A stretch of DNA of 64,000 bases from contig BSBN01001687.1 in assembly GCA_027924645.1 (NCBI GenBank), positions 4,588,001 to 4,652,000 on the forward strand, read 5' to 3'. Source of the stretch: Cunninghamia lanceolata (taxonomy: Eukaryota; Streptophyta; Pinopsida; Cupressales; Cupressaceae). The notes beneath the pieces were generated by a model that worked only from the letters and a program-made list of their open reading frames with translations, was not told the DNA's origin and ran no database searches. Shown here one piece after another: positions 33,601-45,587 of this stretch. How positions within the stretch are numbered: the first letter of the stretch is position 1; the number at the start of each line of letters is the position of its first letter. The translations under genes were made by a program, and so were the position numbers.

Positions 33601-34860
33601 AGCCACATGTCTTTTTTACTCCTTGTTTAGCTCCTAGGTCATCGCGATTACATTATATATTCTAAATATTCATCCCGATACAAAATTTCTTGAAACCAAT
33701 ATAAATTGGGAATAAGGGGCCCATGTTTTACCTTATCTTGAACCTAAAAGGGGCTCAAAGACTTGGGTTCCACTACCCAAGTCTTCTCTGATTGGTCGGG
33801 GCAGAATTAAATGTATGTTAGCATGGGACCTTTAAAAAAGTTTCTCTTTGTCGGCTCTTTTGGTTTAATTTCATGAATGTTAGTAGGAAAGCATATATAA
33901 GTGTGTTTTTAAATTCATTATAGACCTATATAGAGATAGCCAACTTGAAGCATTGGAGTAAAGAGCATTCAAAGCATTCATTGTGATTCTAGAGCAGATT
34001 TGTATTGTCATTGCGTGTGTTATTGCAGGTTGGAAGTTATCATCTATCTCTCCTTATGAGTTGAAGGCCATTCATCCTCCTAAGGTTTTCATCACGTAGG
34101 TGATATCATTGTTGTTTACCATCATTGGATTCATCATATTATTATTATGTTTAGCCTATGCCCTGCAAGGGCATGCTCTCTTTATCTATCAATGGTGTTG
34201 GGAAGCTTGAATTCTATCCTGGGGTTTGAATGAGGCAAGTCCCTAAACACCATAACCCCCAAACCCCTTTTCTTCTTCTTGTGTGCGGGTTATAAGAGCG
34301 AGGTCCAAGAAATATGAAGATGCAAGAAGATTAAGCAAAGATCAGGGTTTCAGGATCTAACAATAGTTTGGGAATATTCCTCTGCGCAAGACTAGTCTTT
34401 TTGTCCCTGCTAACTCCAGATCTGACATCAGGGCAGCCTCTGCAATATTTCTCCAATTTACAGTTTCTATAGATTCAACCATTCAGGACTTGGGTGGTCC
34501 CAAAATAGTCCTTAGACACCTTTGCTTCTGGGACACAGGTTCTATCATCTTTCTGATCCTCTCTGTGCAATTGGTTTCTGGAGATTTGTTGTACATCTTC
34601 TATTATAATTAGATCATTGTAGAACTAGTGTTTAATGCATTATTGACCTAGAGTTTGATAAAAAAAGACTTGGCTAAATCTTATCTTTCTATAGCACTCA
34701 TGAGTACAAGATCTGTAGTTAAGTCCACCTCCATTTGGTAGCGATTTGGCTTAATCTTGTCCTTGAATCTTATTGTGAAAGAGGGTTTGTTCTAGTGAGC
34801 ATGCTAGTTGTCATCATTCACTTTTTTCTTACATAACAAGTATGTAAGAATAAAACAATA
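33601..34860 (+). repeat. LTR-like repeat, forward arm of an inverted pair
   Basis: This aligns with the reverse complement of about 38570-39860. Shared landmarks are the 'AGTAAAAAGT' region at its start, 'CACCATAACCCCCAAACCCC' with 'TTCTTCTTGTGT' near 34245-34285, and the 'TTGTCCTTGAAT' word near 34755. Size and divergence suggest two solo LTRs of one family in opposite orientation. I see no primer-binding site or gag next to either. Confidence 0.6.
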
Positions 34861-35159
34861 AAATTTTAAAATAGATTATTTTTCATTTACAAATTAAAAA
34901 AAAACATTATGTATAGTGCAAACATTTTGCATGTATAAAAATGCTTTTAATACTTTAAGCCATTATACTTACATAATACAAAAAGAATTTAGTAATAAAA
35001 AACAAAAGTGAAATAGAATGTATATAAAAGAAAGTGCTCTAAATTTAATGAGGTCTCATATGTTTACAATTAACGCATAATCTAAATATGATTAAATGCA
35101 AAGGTGGCTTGTTTCCCTTTCCCTTTACACTAGATGGTATTAAAACAATTAAAATTAAT
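34861..35159. other. AT-rich spacer, no feature seen
   Basis: No gene or recognisable repeat. Confidence 0.5.
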
Positions 35160-36671
35160 AAAAATCAAGAGATGGTTTTTTAAAAATTTAAAAAGAACCC
35201 TTACAAATTAACAATGGCTACTATAAATTATACTTCTATTGGAATAATCAATATTGATAGAGACAAATAGCAAGACTTTTAAGAGTATAAATTGTCCTTA
35301 AACAAATTAACTAGTCTTTTCAATTAGTCTAATGAGATTTTCTAAAGTCATTAAAAAATAATGAAAAAAAAAATTCAAACCAATTTAGGCCAATTTTATA
35401 TAAAACAACTCCTCTATTTTTGAAATCACTATTTATAACACTCAAAACAGAATGGTGGTTTGTTTTAACTCACAATGCCTCAAATTAGTTGAAAGTCTTT
35501 GTCATAGGATCATCCTTAGCTCTTTTGCATTAAATGTAGCAAATGCCGTTATTGACCACTCACTACTTAATATGCAAAAGCCTTCCAATTGCAAAAGAGG
35601 GCCACCATATTTATTGGCACAAGCGGAATCATAGGGACATAATTTTTATGCTTTTCGAGTATATGGAAAAGGGGAGACAAGTTATTCTAATAAATTAATA
35701 AAATAATTACCGAGAACGAAGTTGACATTTTATATCTAATCATAAAATTATTTTTCTTTTTTTCGTTTTGGTTACCAATAACATTTGAGTTTAATAATTT
35801 ATGAATCCTGAGGATTACTATTTATATTGTTTGTTATTAGGAATCTCGTTGGCTTTAATTTTTGGGGTGGTATTCAATAGTACTAGGACGGGCCAGTCTT
35901 CTCTGGCAAAAGTGACTTAAGAACGAGCCGTACAATGATGCAATTTTAACTTTTTGAATGAATGAAAGAAAGTTTTTACTGATGTCAGGTAGTTTATGGG
36001 ATTCAGAAGTAAAATTGGACCGTTCTAAACAAAAGTACCAACTGGCAACCACACCATTATTTCTGAGTTTCTGACTGTCTGTCCTCTATTTCTTTGCTGG
36101 TTTTGGTTTTTCTGTTATGGATTTTGATTAGGTAATCTGCCACTTTTGTCATCCATCTCAACTAATTTCCACTGGTTGAGACCATAAATCCTATCCACCC
36201 ACTCCTCTTTAAGTGTTTTATAATTTCATGTTTCACACCATTTCAATAGTTGTGTTTGTGTCATTTCGTAACAATACCTCAATTTGCTCCGGCAATTACA
36301 ATGCTGAAAATTCATTTAATTATTATTTGAGAGAAAACTTGTCTTGGCAGGATAAATACAAATATTAAAAATCAAACATGGTTGGTAACAAATGCAAGAA
36401 TTAATCAGGAGTTAAATTTGAACGAATTCAATATTACGTACCTGTTGGCAACAATTAACAAGCTAAATTTTGGGAAGCATAGGTGACGTACTGCAGTCTG
36501 CAGAGTTGACGGGAAAGATTTTCACACCTACTACAGATTCCAGCTGACGGTAATATTCTCATTTGAACTCGTGGTCTCATTTACCACTCTCTAAGCGTGA
36601 AGCTCAGGCTGAATGCTGGCAGTTAGAGTGCAATCCTTGGCAAGGAGTAGGATATTGAGCATGTAGTTGTT

Positions 36672-36920
36672 CTTAAATATCATCTATTTTAACAGTCAAA
36701 GGTCAATTTTGGCCAATAAAAATAGGACAAATATTTACTACTTTTTGTTGTGAATGAGGTGTAAAATTACTATGGACTTTTTGACCATTGAACACATGAA
36801 TTTAAGTATAGTGCTCCACTTAAATATCATCCACTTCAATAGTCAAAGGTTAATTTTGACCAATAAAAATTGGACAAATATTTACCACTTTTTGTTATGA
36901 ATGAGGTGTAAAATTGCTAT
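36672..36920. repeat. Two direct copies of a 102-bp segment
   Basis: 36672-36773 and 36819-36920 share most positions and are separated by 45 bases. The second copy runs straight into the foldback block. Confidence 0.8.
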
Positions 36921-37140
36921 TAATAGCTCTCCTTTTCCTCGTAGCCGTTGGAAAGGAGTTCTTCCATCTTTGTAGGAAGAAAAGGAAAGTTCTTTCAAGA
37001 ATAGTTCTCCATCCATTAGGAAGGGAGAGGAAAAGGAGAGTTCTTTCAAGAATAGCTCTCCTTTCCTCGCAATAGAAAGGGATGGAAGAACTCCTTCCCA
37101 ACAGCGTGTAGGCCTTGGATAAGTTGTTCAGAAACTCTGT
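36920..37140. mobile_element. Foldback/MITE-like element, copy 3 (truncated left)
   Basis: This has the same blocks and right end (TTGTTCAGAAACTC) as the other two copies, but the left terminal inverted repeat is missing. Confidence 0.5.
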
Positions 37141-37935
37141 GATTCAACACTTATAAAGGCCCCATGCACAATCCATACTTCCTATGTCCGCTATGACCTT
37201 TTCATGGAGGAGGTCTGGGCCACTTCAATTGGCCATATTTATGAGCGGAACTTGCACAAGGGTCGTTTGTGTTGGCACCCTGCGTTTCGACACATAGCTA
37301 GACATATCGAATTTCGACGAATTTTTTTTGGTTTTTTCGTATGCGACCGAAGAGCTTAAAGCTATTCTTTGAGCTTCTGGGCACTTATACATTTCCCTGT
37401 AGGATGTGTTATGTGCACATGGGTCGAAAAATGGTCATTTCAACATGTCGCCCCATACATCCACACTGATGTGCCAGTAACCGCTCGCCATCACATTTGT
37501 ACACTTGTCTTAATTTCATTGGTTAATTTACAAATGCATTGGTGCATTTGTGATCATGTATTGGTGCATTTGTGAACATGTACAAATGTTGTGAACATGT
37601 ATTGGTGCATTTGTGTTAATTTATTTGGTTGGTATTTTACATATATTGGTTCTTTTAAAAAATTTAATTGGGGGGTCATGTGATTAAAAACATAGTGGTT
37701 ATTGGGGCGTGGGCGGCAACTGGGCCCTCTCCCTTAATATATTTTTTCTTTTTAAGAAAATAAAAAAAATTGGCATGCATGGACTTCAAGCAACTGATGA
37801 CAAATCAGGGCAGAACTTCTACTTACATAATTTTTTACTATTCTATGACGTTTTATTCTATTACTTCAAAGCATATGGCAATAATTTTTTGGACTACAAC
37901 GTTTTCTAAACTTTAACTATGCCACCTTTTTAGAT

Positions 37936-38569
37936 AGGGAAAAGACCCAATAGGTGAGACCAGTGAGATAGTTGCAATGGTTGAGATAGTATATGTGCAT
38001 TTAAGGGCCAATATTTTTTGAAGTTTAGTATTAGTAGCTGTGACTTTAAGTTGTTAGTATTATTATAAGTACTAATAATTGAATGAAATGTGTCCTTTAG
38101 ATTTAAAAAGCAACTAATCATGTGATGCCACATTAGCCCACCAACAAAACATGACTTAATACACACCTATTGGTCCACCCTTTTTTGGGGGGAACTACTT
38201 GACACCTCAACAAAAAGCATGCCGATGTGGCATCATATTTGATGATGTGGCCCTAAAACCTTAGTTATGAGGGGCATTGCCAAGTAAGCAACTGTAAAAT
38301 TTTTGGAGTGATTCAAAATTGCCACATATGATTTCAAGAGGTGTGAAGTTAGGGTGCACCACTACTAGGCCCTCTCCCCTAGTTAGTTATTGTTATTTTA
38401 AAAGTAATAATTAAAGAATAGTTAAAACATAAATTATTTAGAGTTCACATTTAATTTTTAAATATAAAGATCTTAAATTTAGTATAAATAAAATATGTAG
38501 TAAATAAAATAGGTTTATGATAAAATAAATTAATTCTTATTAGGTCTATGTGTTTTCTTTAAAGACCTT
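37936..38569. other. Unassigned repeat-derived DNA
   Basis: 38390-38540 matches 4630-4790 and 31540-31740. The rest, including the GGCCCTCTCCC words near 37722 and 38371, is unassigned; those words might mark the ends of a small insertion. No gene was found. Confidence 0.4.
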
Positions 38570-39860
38570 ATAGTGGTCTCATCAAATTTATTATGTTAGG
38601 GTTTTCTAGATCTAGTATGTGTTATATGTAAAATGAAAGATGGATGCAAGCATGTAAGTACACTAGATCAAACGCTCATTTCACTACAACATTCAAGGAC
38701 AAAACTGAGCCAAGTCACTACAAGATGGAAGAGGACTCAGCTCCTGATTTTGTACTCTTGTTTGTAGGGGAAAGATGTGATTCAACCAAGCCTTTTATCA
38801 AACCCTAGACCAATCGATGCACTAAACTCTAGAATTTGGATAATCAACTTATAATAGGTAAACAATAACAGAAAGTCAGGATCTAAGAGTACCAGGATGA
38901 TCAGTGAGATGTCCAGACCTATTCCACGGAAGCTAAAAAGTTGAAAGACTCTGATGCTAGCGCCCGAGTCTGAAAAGTCCCGATATCCAAAAACTCAAAA
39001 CTGGAAAGAGGTCATAAATGATGCTCTTACGCTGAATCCAATGTTTAATATAGGTGGTGGACAATGGTGCTAGCACCCAAGTCTGCCATAGAGGATTTTT
39101 CATACTTCATTTTTGGATCTCAAATCTTTATCCCTTGCTTAACCTCCTTGTACCTTCACTTTTGCAATTCCCGCACCTATAACCTGTACACAAGAAGAAA
39201 AGGGGTTTGGGGGTTGTGGTGTTTAGGGACTTGCCTCGGTATAGTCATGGGTTAGCATTCAAGCTTTGCCAACACCGTTGTTAGAGAGAGAGAGCATCCT
39301 TGTAGGACAAAGGCTAAAGATAATCCAAACAATGATGAAATGATTCAAATATAATGATAAAGTCACCTTGGCAGTGAAGCCCTTAGGAGGATGAAGATTC
39401 TTCAACTCATAAGGATGTTGATGATGATTCCAAATCTACAACAAACACAATACTAACACAAATCTGCAACAAACACAATGAATGTCTTGAATTCACCTTT
39501 GCACAATATCATAAGCTTGCTATCATCAACCTTTGATAAAATGAATTCAAAAACTTGTTTATATATGTTTTCCCATTAAACATTTGCAAATTAAATGAAA
39601 GAGCCGACAAGGAAGGACCCATTTAAAAGTCCCATGTTGACATCCTTAAATTTCACCCCAGCCAATTAGGGTGGACTTGGGAGTGAGCGCCCAAGTCCCA
39701 AGGTGCCTTTTTGGTCGGGACCCAAGCATTAAATAGGCCCCTATTTCCTATTTGACATGGGTTTAGGGGGATTTCTAATCAGGATGAATAATTTACTTGT
39801 AAAGTGTAAACATGGGGACTTAGGAGCTAAACTAGGAGGTAAAAAGATACATGTCCACTT
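38570..39860 (-). repeat. LTR-like repeat, reverse arm of an inverted pair
   Basis: This is the reverse-complement partner of 33601-34860, with many substitutions and short gaps. A GA run at about 39283-39293 is specific to this copy. Confidence 0.6.
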
Positions 39861-39894
39861 TTTACTCCATAACACTATGAATATGAAAGGCAAA

Positions 39895-40305
39895 GATAGT
39901 GAGATGGGAAAAATGACATGGATGAATTCAAACATGTTGGTTCATCAAATTTGTCCATTTGTAGGAAAGGGAATCTACTTTGGACAAAAAAGGGAAGCGA
40001 AGAGAAGAAGATTTGGATTGGGGTGACTGAAAAGACACATTTGGGTCTTCCCCCTAAGAGTTGTGATAAGATCCATATAGAAATCCCCTTAAGTGAGGGT
40101 CCTTTAGGGAGATCAATCAACCAAATAAAAGATACTTCTTTTATAGCTTAGGTGGTCAATTTTTTGCTAGGAAAGAAATGGATAGTGAAATGGAAAAAAT
40201 GACATGGATGAATTCAAGCATGTTGGTTCATGAAATTTATCCATTTCTAGGAAAGGGAATCTACTTTGGACAAAAATGAGAAGTGAAGAGAAGAAGGTTT
40301 GGATT
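39895..40305. repeat. Direct duplication, cut by the Copia element
   Basis: A block of about 125 bases at 39895-40020 recurs at 40177-40305, with the words AAATGACATGGATGAATTCA and AGGAAAGGGAATCTAC in both. The second copy ends exactly where the Copia LTR starts. The first continues into GGGGTGACTGAAAAG, which shows the uninterrupted state. Confidence 0.75.
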
Positions 40306-41234
40306 TGTTGGGATAAGGTGCCATTAACCTTGTAAATCCCAATATTGTATTTATTCGATTTATTATATGTAATTTGTAATTATCCATAAGGAGATGTACT
40401 AGTTTCACTGACAAGGGTAATTTCAGAGTCACCGGAGGTAATTACAGAGTGACTTTTACTGTTGGCAAATATAAAAAATTAAAGTAAATGAGGGTAGGCA
40501 TTTTCCCTTGGAGAATTTACTATATTTGGCATGTATGACAACTGTCATAATATTTGGTAAGTGAATCTATGACAGCTACAAGTTGTCATAAGATTTTGAG
40601 ATTCTATGACCCATATGACAGATATGTTAGTTGTATATTTGCTATATTTAGCCCAAGGTTCGTATCTGGGGAAGATACTCTTTTGTGGAATCTATGATGG
40701 TTATGACGCATCATAAGATGTTGCAGGAGCCTAGATTTAGTCTTGGGCGCCCAATCTTTTGCATGGTTATTTTTGGACAAGTGTAAGATGCTTGTAAGAT
40801 AGTAATTAATGTTTATAGGTTGGAGAATCTTAGGAGAGAGAAGGTAAATGCCTAGGATGAGTTGAAAAATATTTCTATAAGTATTTGCCATGTATTTGTT
40901 GCTGCAATACAGATTTTAGGTACTCAGGTACTGCAGGAATGCTGTCGGATTGAAGACTGAAGGAGAGATTGGTGGTATTGTATTGTACAATCTTTTGTAG
41001 ATTAATACAAACATTGGGCCTCCTTCCTATATGGAGTTTTTTACCCACAATGGTTTTCTCCATGTTAAACACTATGTCATTGTGTCTTGTGTTGAGTTCT
41101 TCATGTTTGGCATTTTCTCTGTAGTGGGTTTTATGTTTTGATTACAATCTCCATTGTTAATGCACACTTAAAGATTGCTAAAATTTATTGTGAATTAGAT
41201 TTCTATTGAAGGAGTGTTGCTTTCATTTCTAACA
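40306..41234 (+). repeat. Copia 5' LTR
   Basis: 929 bases from TGTTGGGATAAGG to TTTCTAACA. The reverse-strand solo LTR at 5010-5735 is a diverged relative. Confidence 0.85.
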
Positions 41235-41236
41235 TT

Positions 41237-41248
41237 TGGTATCAGAGC
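41237..41248 (+). promoter_or_regulatory. Primer-binding site (initiator-Met tRNA)
   Basis: TGGTATCAGAGC, a perfect match to the standard word, lies two bases after the LTR. Confidence 0.9.
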
Positions 41249-41341
41249 CTAGCTAGTGTTGACTCTTGGGTGGTAGTGTGGAAGCTGTAGCTGTAGTGGG
41301 AGATTTGGTTGTGTTTGTTTTGCATATCTTGTGTTGTTATT

Positions 41342-42175
41342 ATGGCTACATCCACCATTTCATCAACCTCTCAAATGGACATTGAGAAGTTCAATAGAAC
41401 AGGGTATGAGTTGTGGAAGCTAAAAATGGAAGATTTGTTGGAAGAAGGAAACCAATGGTTGGTTGTTCAAAAAGAGAAGAAACAAGATGATGTTTCTCTG
41501 GATGAGTGGGCTAGACTAGATAAGAAGGAATGGGGAACCATTTGTTAGTGTTTTTCATATTCTGTGTTGCTGAATGTGGCAAGGGAAGAGACCGCATACA
41601 AGTTGTGGAATCGGTTGGGTGAGATCTACCAAGACAAGAGTATGGTAAATAAACTTTATTTAAAAAGGAAGTTATTTTCTTTGAAAATGAAAGAGGGTGA
41701 GTTAGTTGCAGAGCATTTAAATTCTTTTAATTTGTTGATGAGTTAGCTTGCTTCAATAGATGTTGAAGTTGATGAGGAAGATAAATGTATCTTGCTTCTT
41801 TGTTCTTTACCTTAATCATGGGAAAATGCCATTTTGTCCATTACTGTTAACCTCACAGATCCAAAGTTGGATGCTCTTGTTGCAAATTTACTAGCATAGG
41901 AATTGAGGAAGAAGAGTTTGGATAGTTCATATGATGCTCTCAATATCAGGGGAAGGTGTAAGGATAGGGGACCTAAAGGAGATTAGAAAGGGGCTAAGGA
42001 CAAGTCCAAGGGCTAGTATAAGTCTCCTGGTAAAAAGAACAGAGTTAAGTGTTGTAACTGTGGTAAAAGGGGACATGTGAAGAATGAGTGCTGAAACCCC
42101 AAGAAACAGTGGGAGAGTTCTTCAAATAAGTCCTCGAATGCAAGCACGAAGATGTTTTACTTTCTACATGTAATG
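41342..42175 (+). pseudogene. Copia gag, broken
   Basis: The start at 41342 leads into 'KFNRTGYELWKLKMEDLL', the conserved opening of Copia gag, then 'LYLKRKLFSLKMKEGELV' and a CCHC zinc knuckle near 42050-42091 (CCNCGKRGHVKNEC). The same frame holds through the knuckle. It has stops at 41546, 41744 and just after the knuckle, and a frame change follows near 42150. The ordinary role is capsid formation and RNA packaging. Confidence 0.8.
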
Positions 42176-43191
42176 TTGTTTCTAATGATCATTGGTTGGT
42201 TGACTGAGGATGCTCAATTCATATGACTCCGCATAAGGAATGGTTCTCCACATATGAAGAATATGATGGAGGTAATATCTACCTTGGTGACAACTCTTCA
42301 TATCTGATTGTCAGGAAAGGAAAGGTGTTGTTGTGTTTCAGTGATGGGAGGATTAAAACCCTCCCTAGTGTTTTGCATGTTCCTGGATTAGCTAGAAATC
42401 TGATTTCAGTTTCGAAGTTGAATGATTTGGGAATGCATGTGACATTTGACAAGCATGGGTATAGATTGGTGAGAGGGAACTTGGTTGTAATGAAAGGGAA
42501 GAGATTTGGGAATTTGTTTAAGCTTGAAGCCACTACAATTTGTAATGCCTCTTATGTTTTTGAGGCTTCTGAAAACACTTGTATGTTGTGGCACCACAGA
42601 TTGGGCCACACAAGCAATAATGTATTAGAAACTATTAAGAATACAAAATTGTTGGATGGTTTCTCTTATTATGATGAGCACTTTGATTTATGTGAGCATT
42701 GTGTGTTTGGTAAAGAAAATAGAAAATCATTTCCTTCAAGAAGCAATAGAGCAAAAGAGAAATTAGAAATTATTTATATGGATGTGTTTAGACATGTGGA
42801 TATTGAATCTATTGGTAAATCTCGTATTTTTGTCACTTTCATTGATGATGTATCTAGATATACATGGATTTATTTTATGAAACATAAATATGAAGTTTTC
42901 ACTAAGTTTAAGGAATTCAAAGTCTCAGTAGAGACCTAGTTAGGTTTAAAGATAAAAGTATTAAGATCTAACAATGGAGGGGAATATTGCTCTAAGGAAT
43001 TTGTTGAGTTTTGCAAGCATGCATGTATAATCAGACAAAAGATAACTCCGTATACACCACAACAGAATGGTGTTGTAGAAATGATGAACTGAATAATTAT
43101 GGAAAGGACCAGAAGTATGCTGAGTGATGCACAGTTGGATAAAGTATTTTGGGCAGAGGTTGTGTGTATTGCTTGCTACTTGATAAATGGG
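42176..43191 (+). pseudogene. Copia protease-integrase, truncated
   Basis: 'HWLVD' followed by a stop and 'GCSIHMTPH' marks the protease (about 42190-42225). A GAG-pre-integrase domain contains 'LWHHRLGH' and 'CEHCVFGK', the HH-CC zinc site. The integrase core has 'FVTFIDDVSRYTW' (first Asp), then 'RSNNGGEY' with Asn at 42970-42972 where Asp is usual, and 'QQNGVVEMMN' (Glu). Stops lie at 42937 and 43090. The frame ends at the junction with the transposon, at 43189-43191. Confidence 0.8.
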
Positions 43192-43255
43192 TAAGTGCAA
43201 AAAGATGGGGGGCCAAAAAGTGGCCAAAAAATTTTCAAAAAATTTTTAGGCATAA

Positions 43256-43324
43256 CGCGCTCGCGTTATGGCTTGGCAATGACAAGCCTGAGGCTCGTCA
43301 TTGCCGAGCCATAACGCGAGCACG
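43256..43324. repeat. AACGCG palindrome, left
   Basis: Arms of 32 bases (43256-43287 and 43293-43324) with three mismatches and a 5-base loop. A second AACGCG/CGCTCG cluster follows at 43325-43343. The structure lies just upstream of the gene A promoter. Confidence 0.9.
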
Positions 43325-43353
43325 TTATAACGCGCTCGGGTTATAAAGTCCTC

Positions 43354-43360
43354 TATATAT
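43354..43360 (+). promoter_or_regulatory. TATA-like box for gene A
   Basis: TATATAT lies about 140 bases upstream of the gene A start codon and 30 bases after the left palindrome cluster. Position is the only support. Confidence 0.4.
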
Positions 43361-43498
43361 TAAAAAAACGCTGTCATTTCATTTCATTTTATTTCATTGT
43401 GAGTTTTTCCTCCGCCCGCGGCTTAAAACCCTTCAAAAATGTGCTCGCGTTCTACAAAACACCGTTCAACACAAAAGATTTGTCGATTCATCACCGAA

Positions 43499-45587
43499 AT
43501 GCCGCCGCGACGTCGAGCACGCCAAAGGGGTGAGTTATCTTTGTTTTTTTGTTTGAATTTCTTCCTAAATAGGTAGGTTTTGTGTTGATTTTTGATGTAT
43601 ATTTTATTAATTGTAGGAAATGTTAATGCACCTCCTCCTCCTCCTCAAAATCCACAAAATCTTGAGGAAGAAATACCTGCAGAACAACAACCTCCTCCAT
43701 TCATTCCTCGACATGCCCCTAGAACACAAGATAATATAATGGGGGAAATTGAAAACAACAAAAAACAAATTGAAGATATAATTGCAAGGTTGAAAGATCC
43801 TTCCACTTCAACCTTGCATAGGTCCACACTTGCCGAATCTCTTGAGTCTATGTTATCAAATGTAAATTCAATTAGCAAGCAAATAACTAGTTGGACCGAT
43901 AAAAAGAGAGAGTTTAGAGATTACTATGCAGATAAATTGTCATACCAAGATGTCAAAAAATTATAAATTACAAAAGTAGACTTGTGTTCAATTTTCACAA
44001 ACCCACAAACAAATCAACCTCCACCCATTACATGCAAGAGGTTCCCTATCCATTGGTGCAACAACCAAGCGATAAGGGACAATTTCGGGCAGAGGTGGTG
44101 GATGGTTTTTGACCATCCTCCATGTAATAACAATGAGGTCCCGCAATACTTTTTGAGGAAACTCTACTCCGAGTTTGTCCTCAATAAAGTGCCAAACTAT
44201 TTTGATATGCGGGACTTCCAAGGTAGAGGTGGGGGCTCTGCACAGGATAGACCAGGGGCACGTCTTGACCCACAGCGGGTAGTGAGACGAGTAATCAGCA
44301 GACCAGCCCATGAGCATGTTTCTATTCCTTCCATTGTGAAGGAGAGTGTTGAGGTCGATACACTGAGGTCGATTAGTGCCTTGACCCAGAGCATCATAGA
44401 GCATGCCGATCCTGCAACACAGAGTGGGTTGGGAGATAGTGCGAGGAGTAGGGTCCCACCGCATACTTGCCAGGCTTGCGGGTCAGCCTGTGGTTATGAC
44501 CCCATGGATAGTCAGGACGCAGGTGCACAGGCTACATCTGCAGCTGAGCAGATGGTGATGACAGATACCCTCCTGAGTGAGACTTTTAGCCTTGATACTC
44601 AGGTAAATATTAGCAAGTTTATTGAATTTAATTTATTAAATTTTATTTTTGAAATACAAGATTAACTAATTTAAATTGATGATTTTAATGAAATTTCAGG
44701 GTCATAGCGTCGATGCAGTTTTCAGTGGTTCTCCACCTACATTTTTCACTAGATCATCTACTGTCGAGGTATGTAACTAGTAAACAATTATAAATATTAC
44801 ATGTGAATAGCATCGTTATATGAATGGTATTCTAATTTCTGATTTTGGATGTTGAATAGGTTAACACTGTAGATTTCATGGCAACACCTGCCAGCGGTGG
44901 TGGACTTCAAAGCTTTATGGAGGTAATAAAATAAATAGTTTAATGAATGAATTGTACTTACTAAATTTTTGTATGTGATTTGTGTGTTTTATTGTGTGTA
45001 CTTCCATGTTTAGATGAGCGTGTGTGTATGTTAGGAGCCATGATTTGCATCACTATTATAGTTTTCGTAATTGAATAATGTTGTTTTATTTCTAGATGAT
45101 GCAGGTTGCGGATACACCTCCCCATGTTCATAGGGCAATGGAGCAGGGTGTGGCCTCTGCGATTCATAGCTCTATGGCATTGACAGGGGTATGAGGCAAA
45201 TTAGTAAATTTCAATTTACATTCATTGTTATAGTTGTCTATTTTTGAAAAATCAAAAGATTATTGATTTGAAGTTTAATTTCTATCTGGATGGTTTCTAT
45301 AGGACATGACATCACTAGGGCCTTTTCCTGCTACTGAGGCAAGCGAGCAGACAGATTATATGTTAGCGGTAAGTGATTATTTTGTTAAATGTTTCATTTT
45401 TTTATAACATGTAATTTCTATATATTAATATCTATACTTTTTTTTGTAACAGGTAAAGGTGCAGGAAGAACTAAATAGGAGAAGTAGCCCTCGGGTTCGT
45501 AGTAGACCACCCACATGCATGTCTCCATCCCCTAGAAGATCAAAGGCTGCTCGTGATTTATTCTCTTCACCAGCTAGAGGGGAATGA
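43499..45587 (+). CDS. Gene A: seven-exon protein of unknown function
   Basis: Exons: 43499-43529, 43617-44602, 44700-44768, 44860-44922, 45096-45188, 45303-45368 and 45453-45587. All introns are GT-AG; the first is phase 1 and the other five are phase 0. The lengths join into 481 codons. The start 'MPPRRRARQRG' is basic. Next come a proline-rich stretch, a predicted coiled-coil-like helix ('ENNKKQIEDIIARLK'), and a conserved-looking block 'RFPIHWCNNQAIRDNFGQRW'. A low-complexity Ser/Pro/Arg tail includes 'RRSSPRVRSRPP' and 'SPSPRRSKAARD'. A TAA at 43964-43966 breaks exon 2; it would be a CAA in an intact reading. I do not recognise the family. A DNA- or RNA-binding accessory protein of the transposon is plausible from the basic ends and the position. 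Confidence 0.65.

Larger units (their letters stand above)
35160..37935. repeat. Composite repeat unit A, copy 3
   Basis: This follows copy 1 from about 61 to 3060 with small gaps. It differs in having the tandem pair at 36672-36920, a shortened foldback block, and a distinct 300-base stretch at 37280-37620. The last of these includes repeated 'ATTGGTGCATTTGTG' words (37534-37612). No host-type protein is encoded. Confidence 0.7.
40306..43190 (+). mobile_element. Copia LTR retrotransposon, 5' part only
   Basis: In order this has the 5' LTR, primer-binding site, gag with zinc knuckle, protease, pre-integrase domain and integrase up to 'ACYLING'. After about 43190 the sequence changes completely to the candidate DNA transposon. 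Reverse transcriptase, RNase H and the 3' LTR are not in the window. They may lie beyond 64000, if the transposon inserted here, or may be deleted. Confidence 0.85.

Noticed and set aside
43668..43966. A separate short gene ending at 43966
   Set aside because: The same frame resumes directly after the stop and continues to a good splice donor at 44602, so the stop is better read as a break in gene A.
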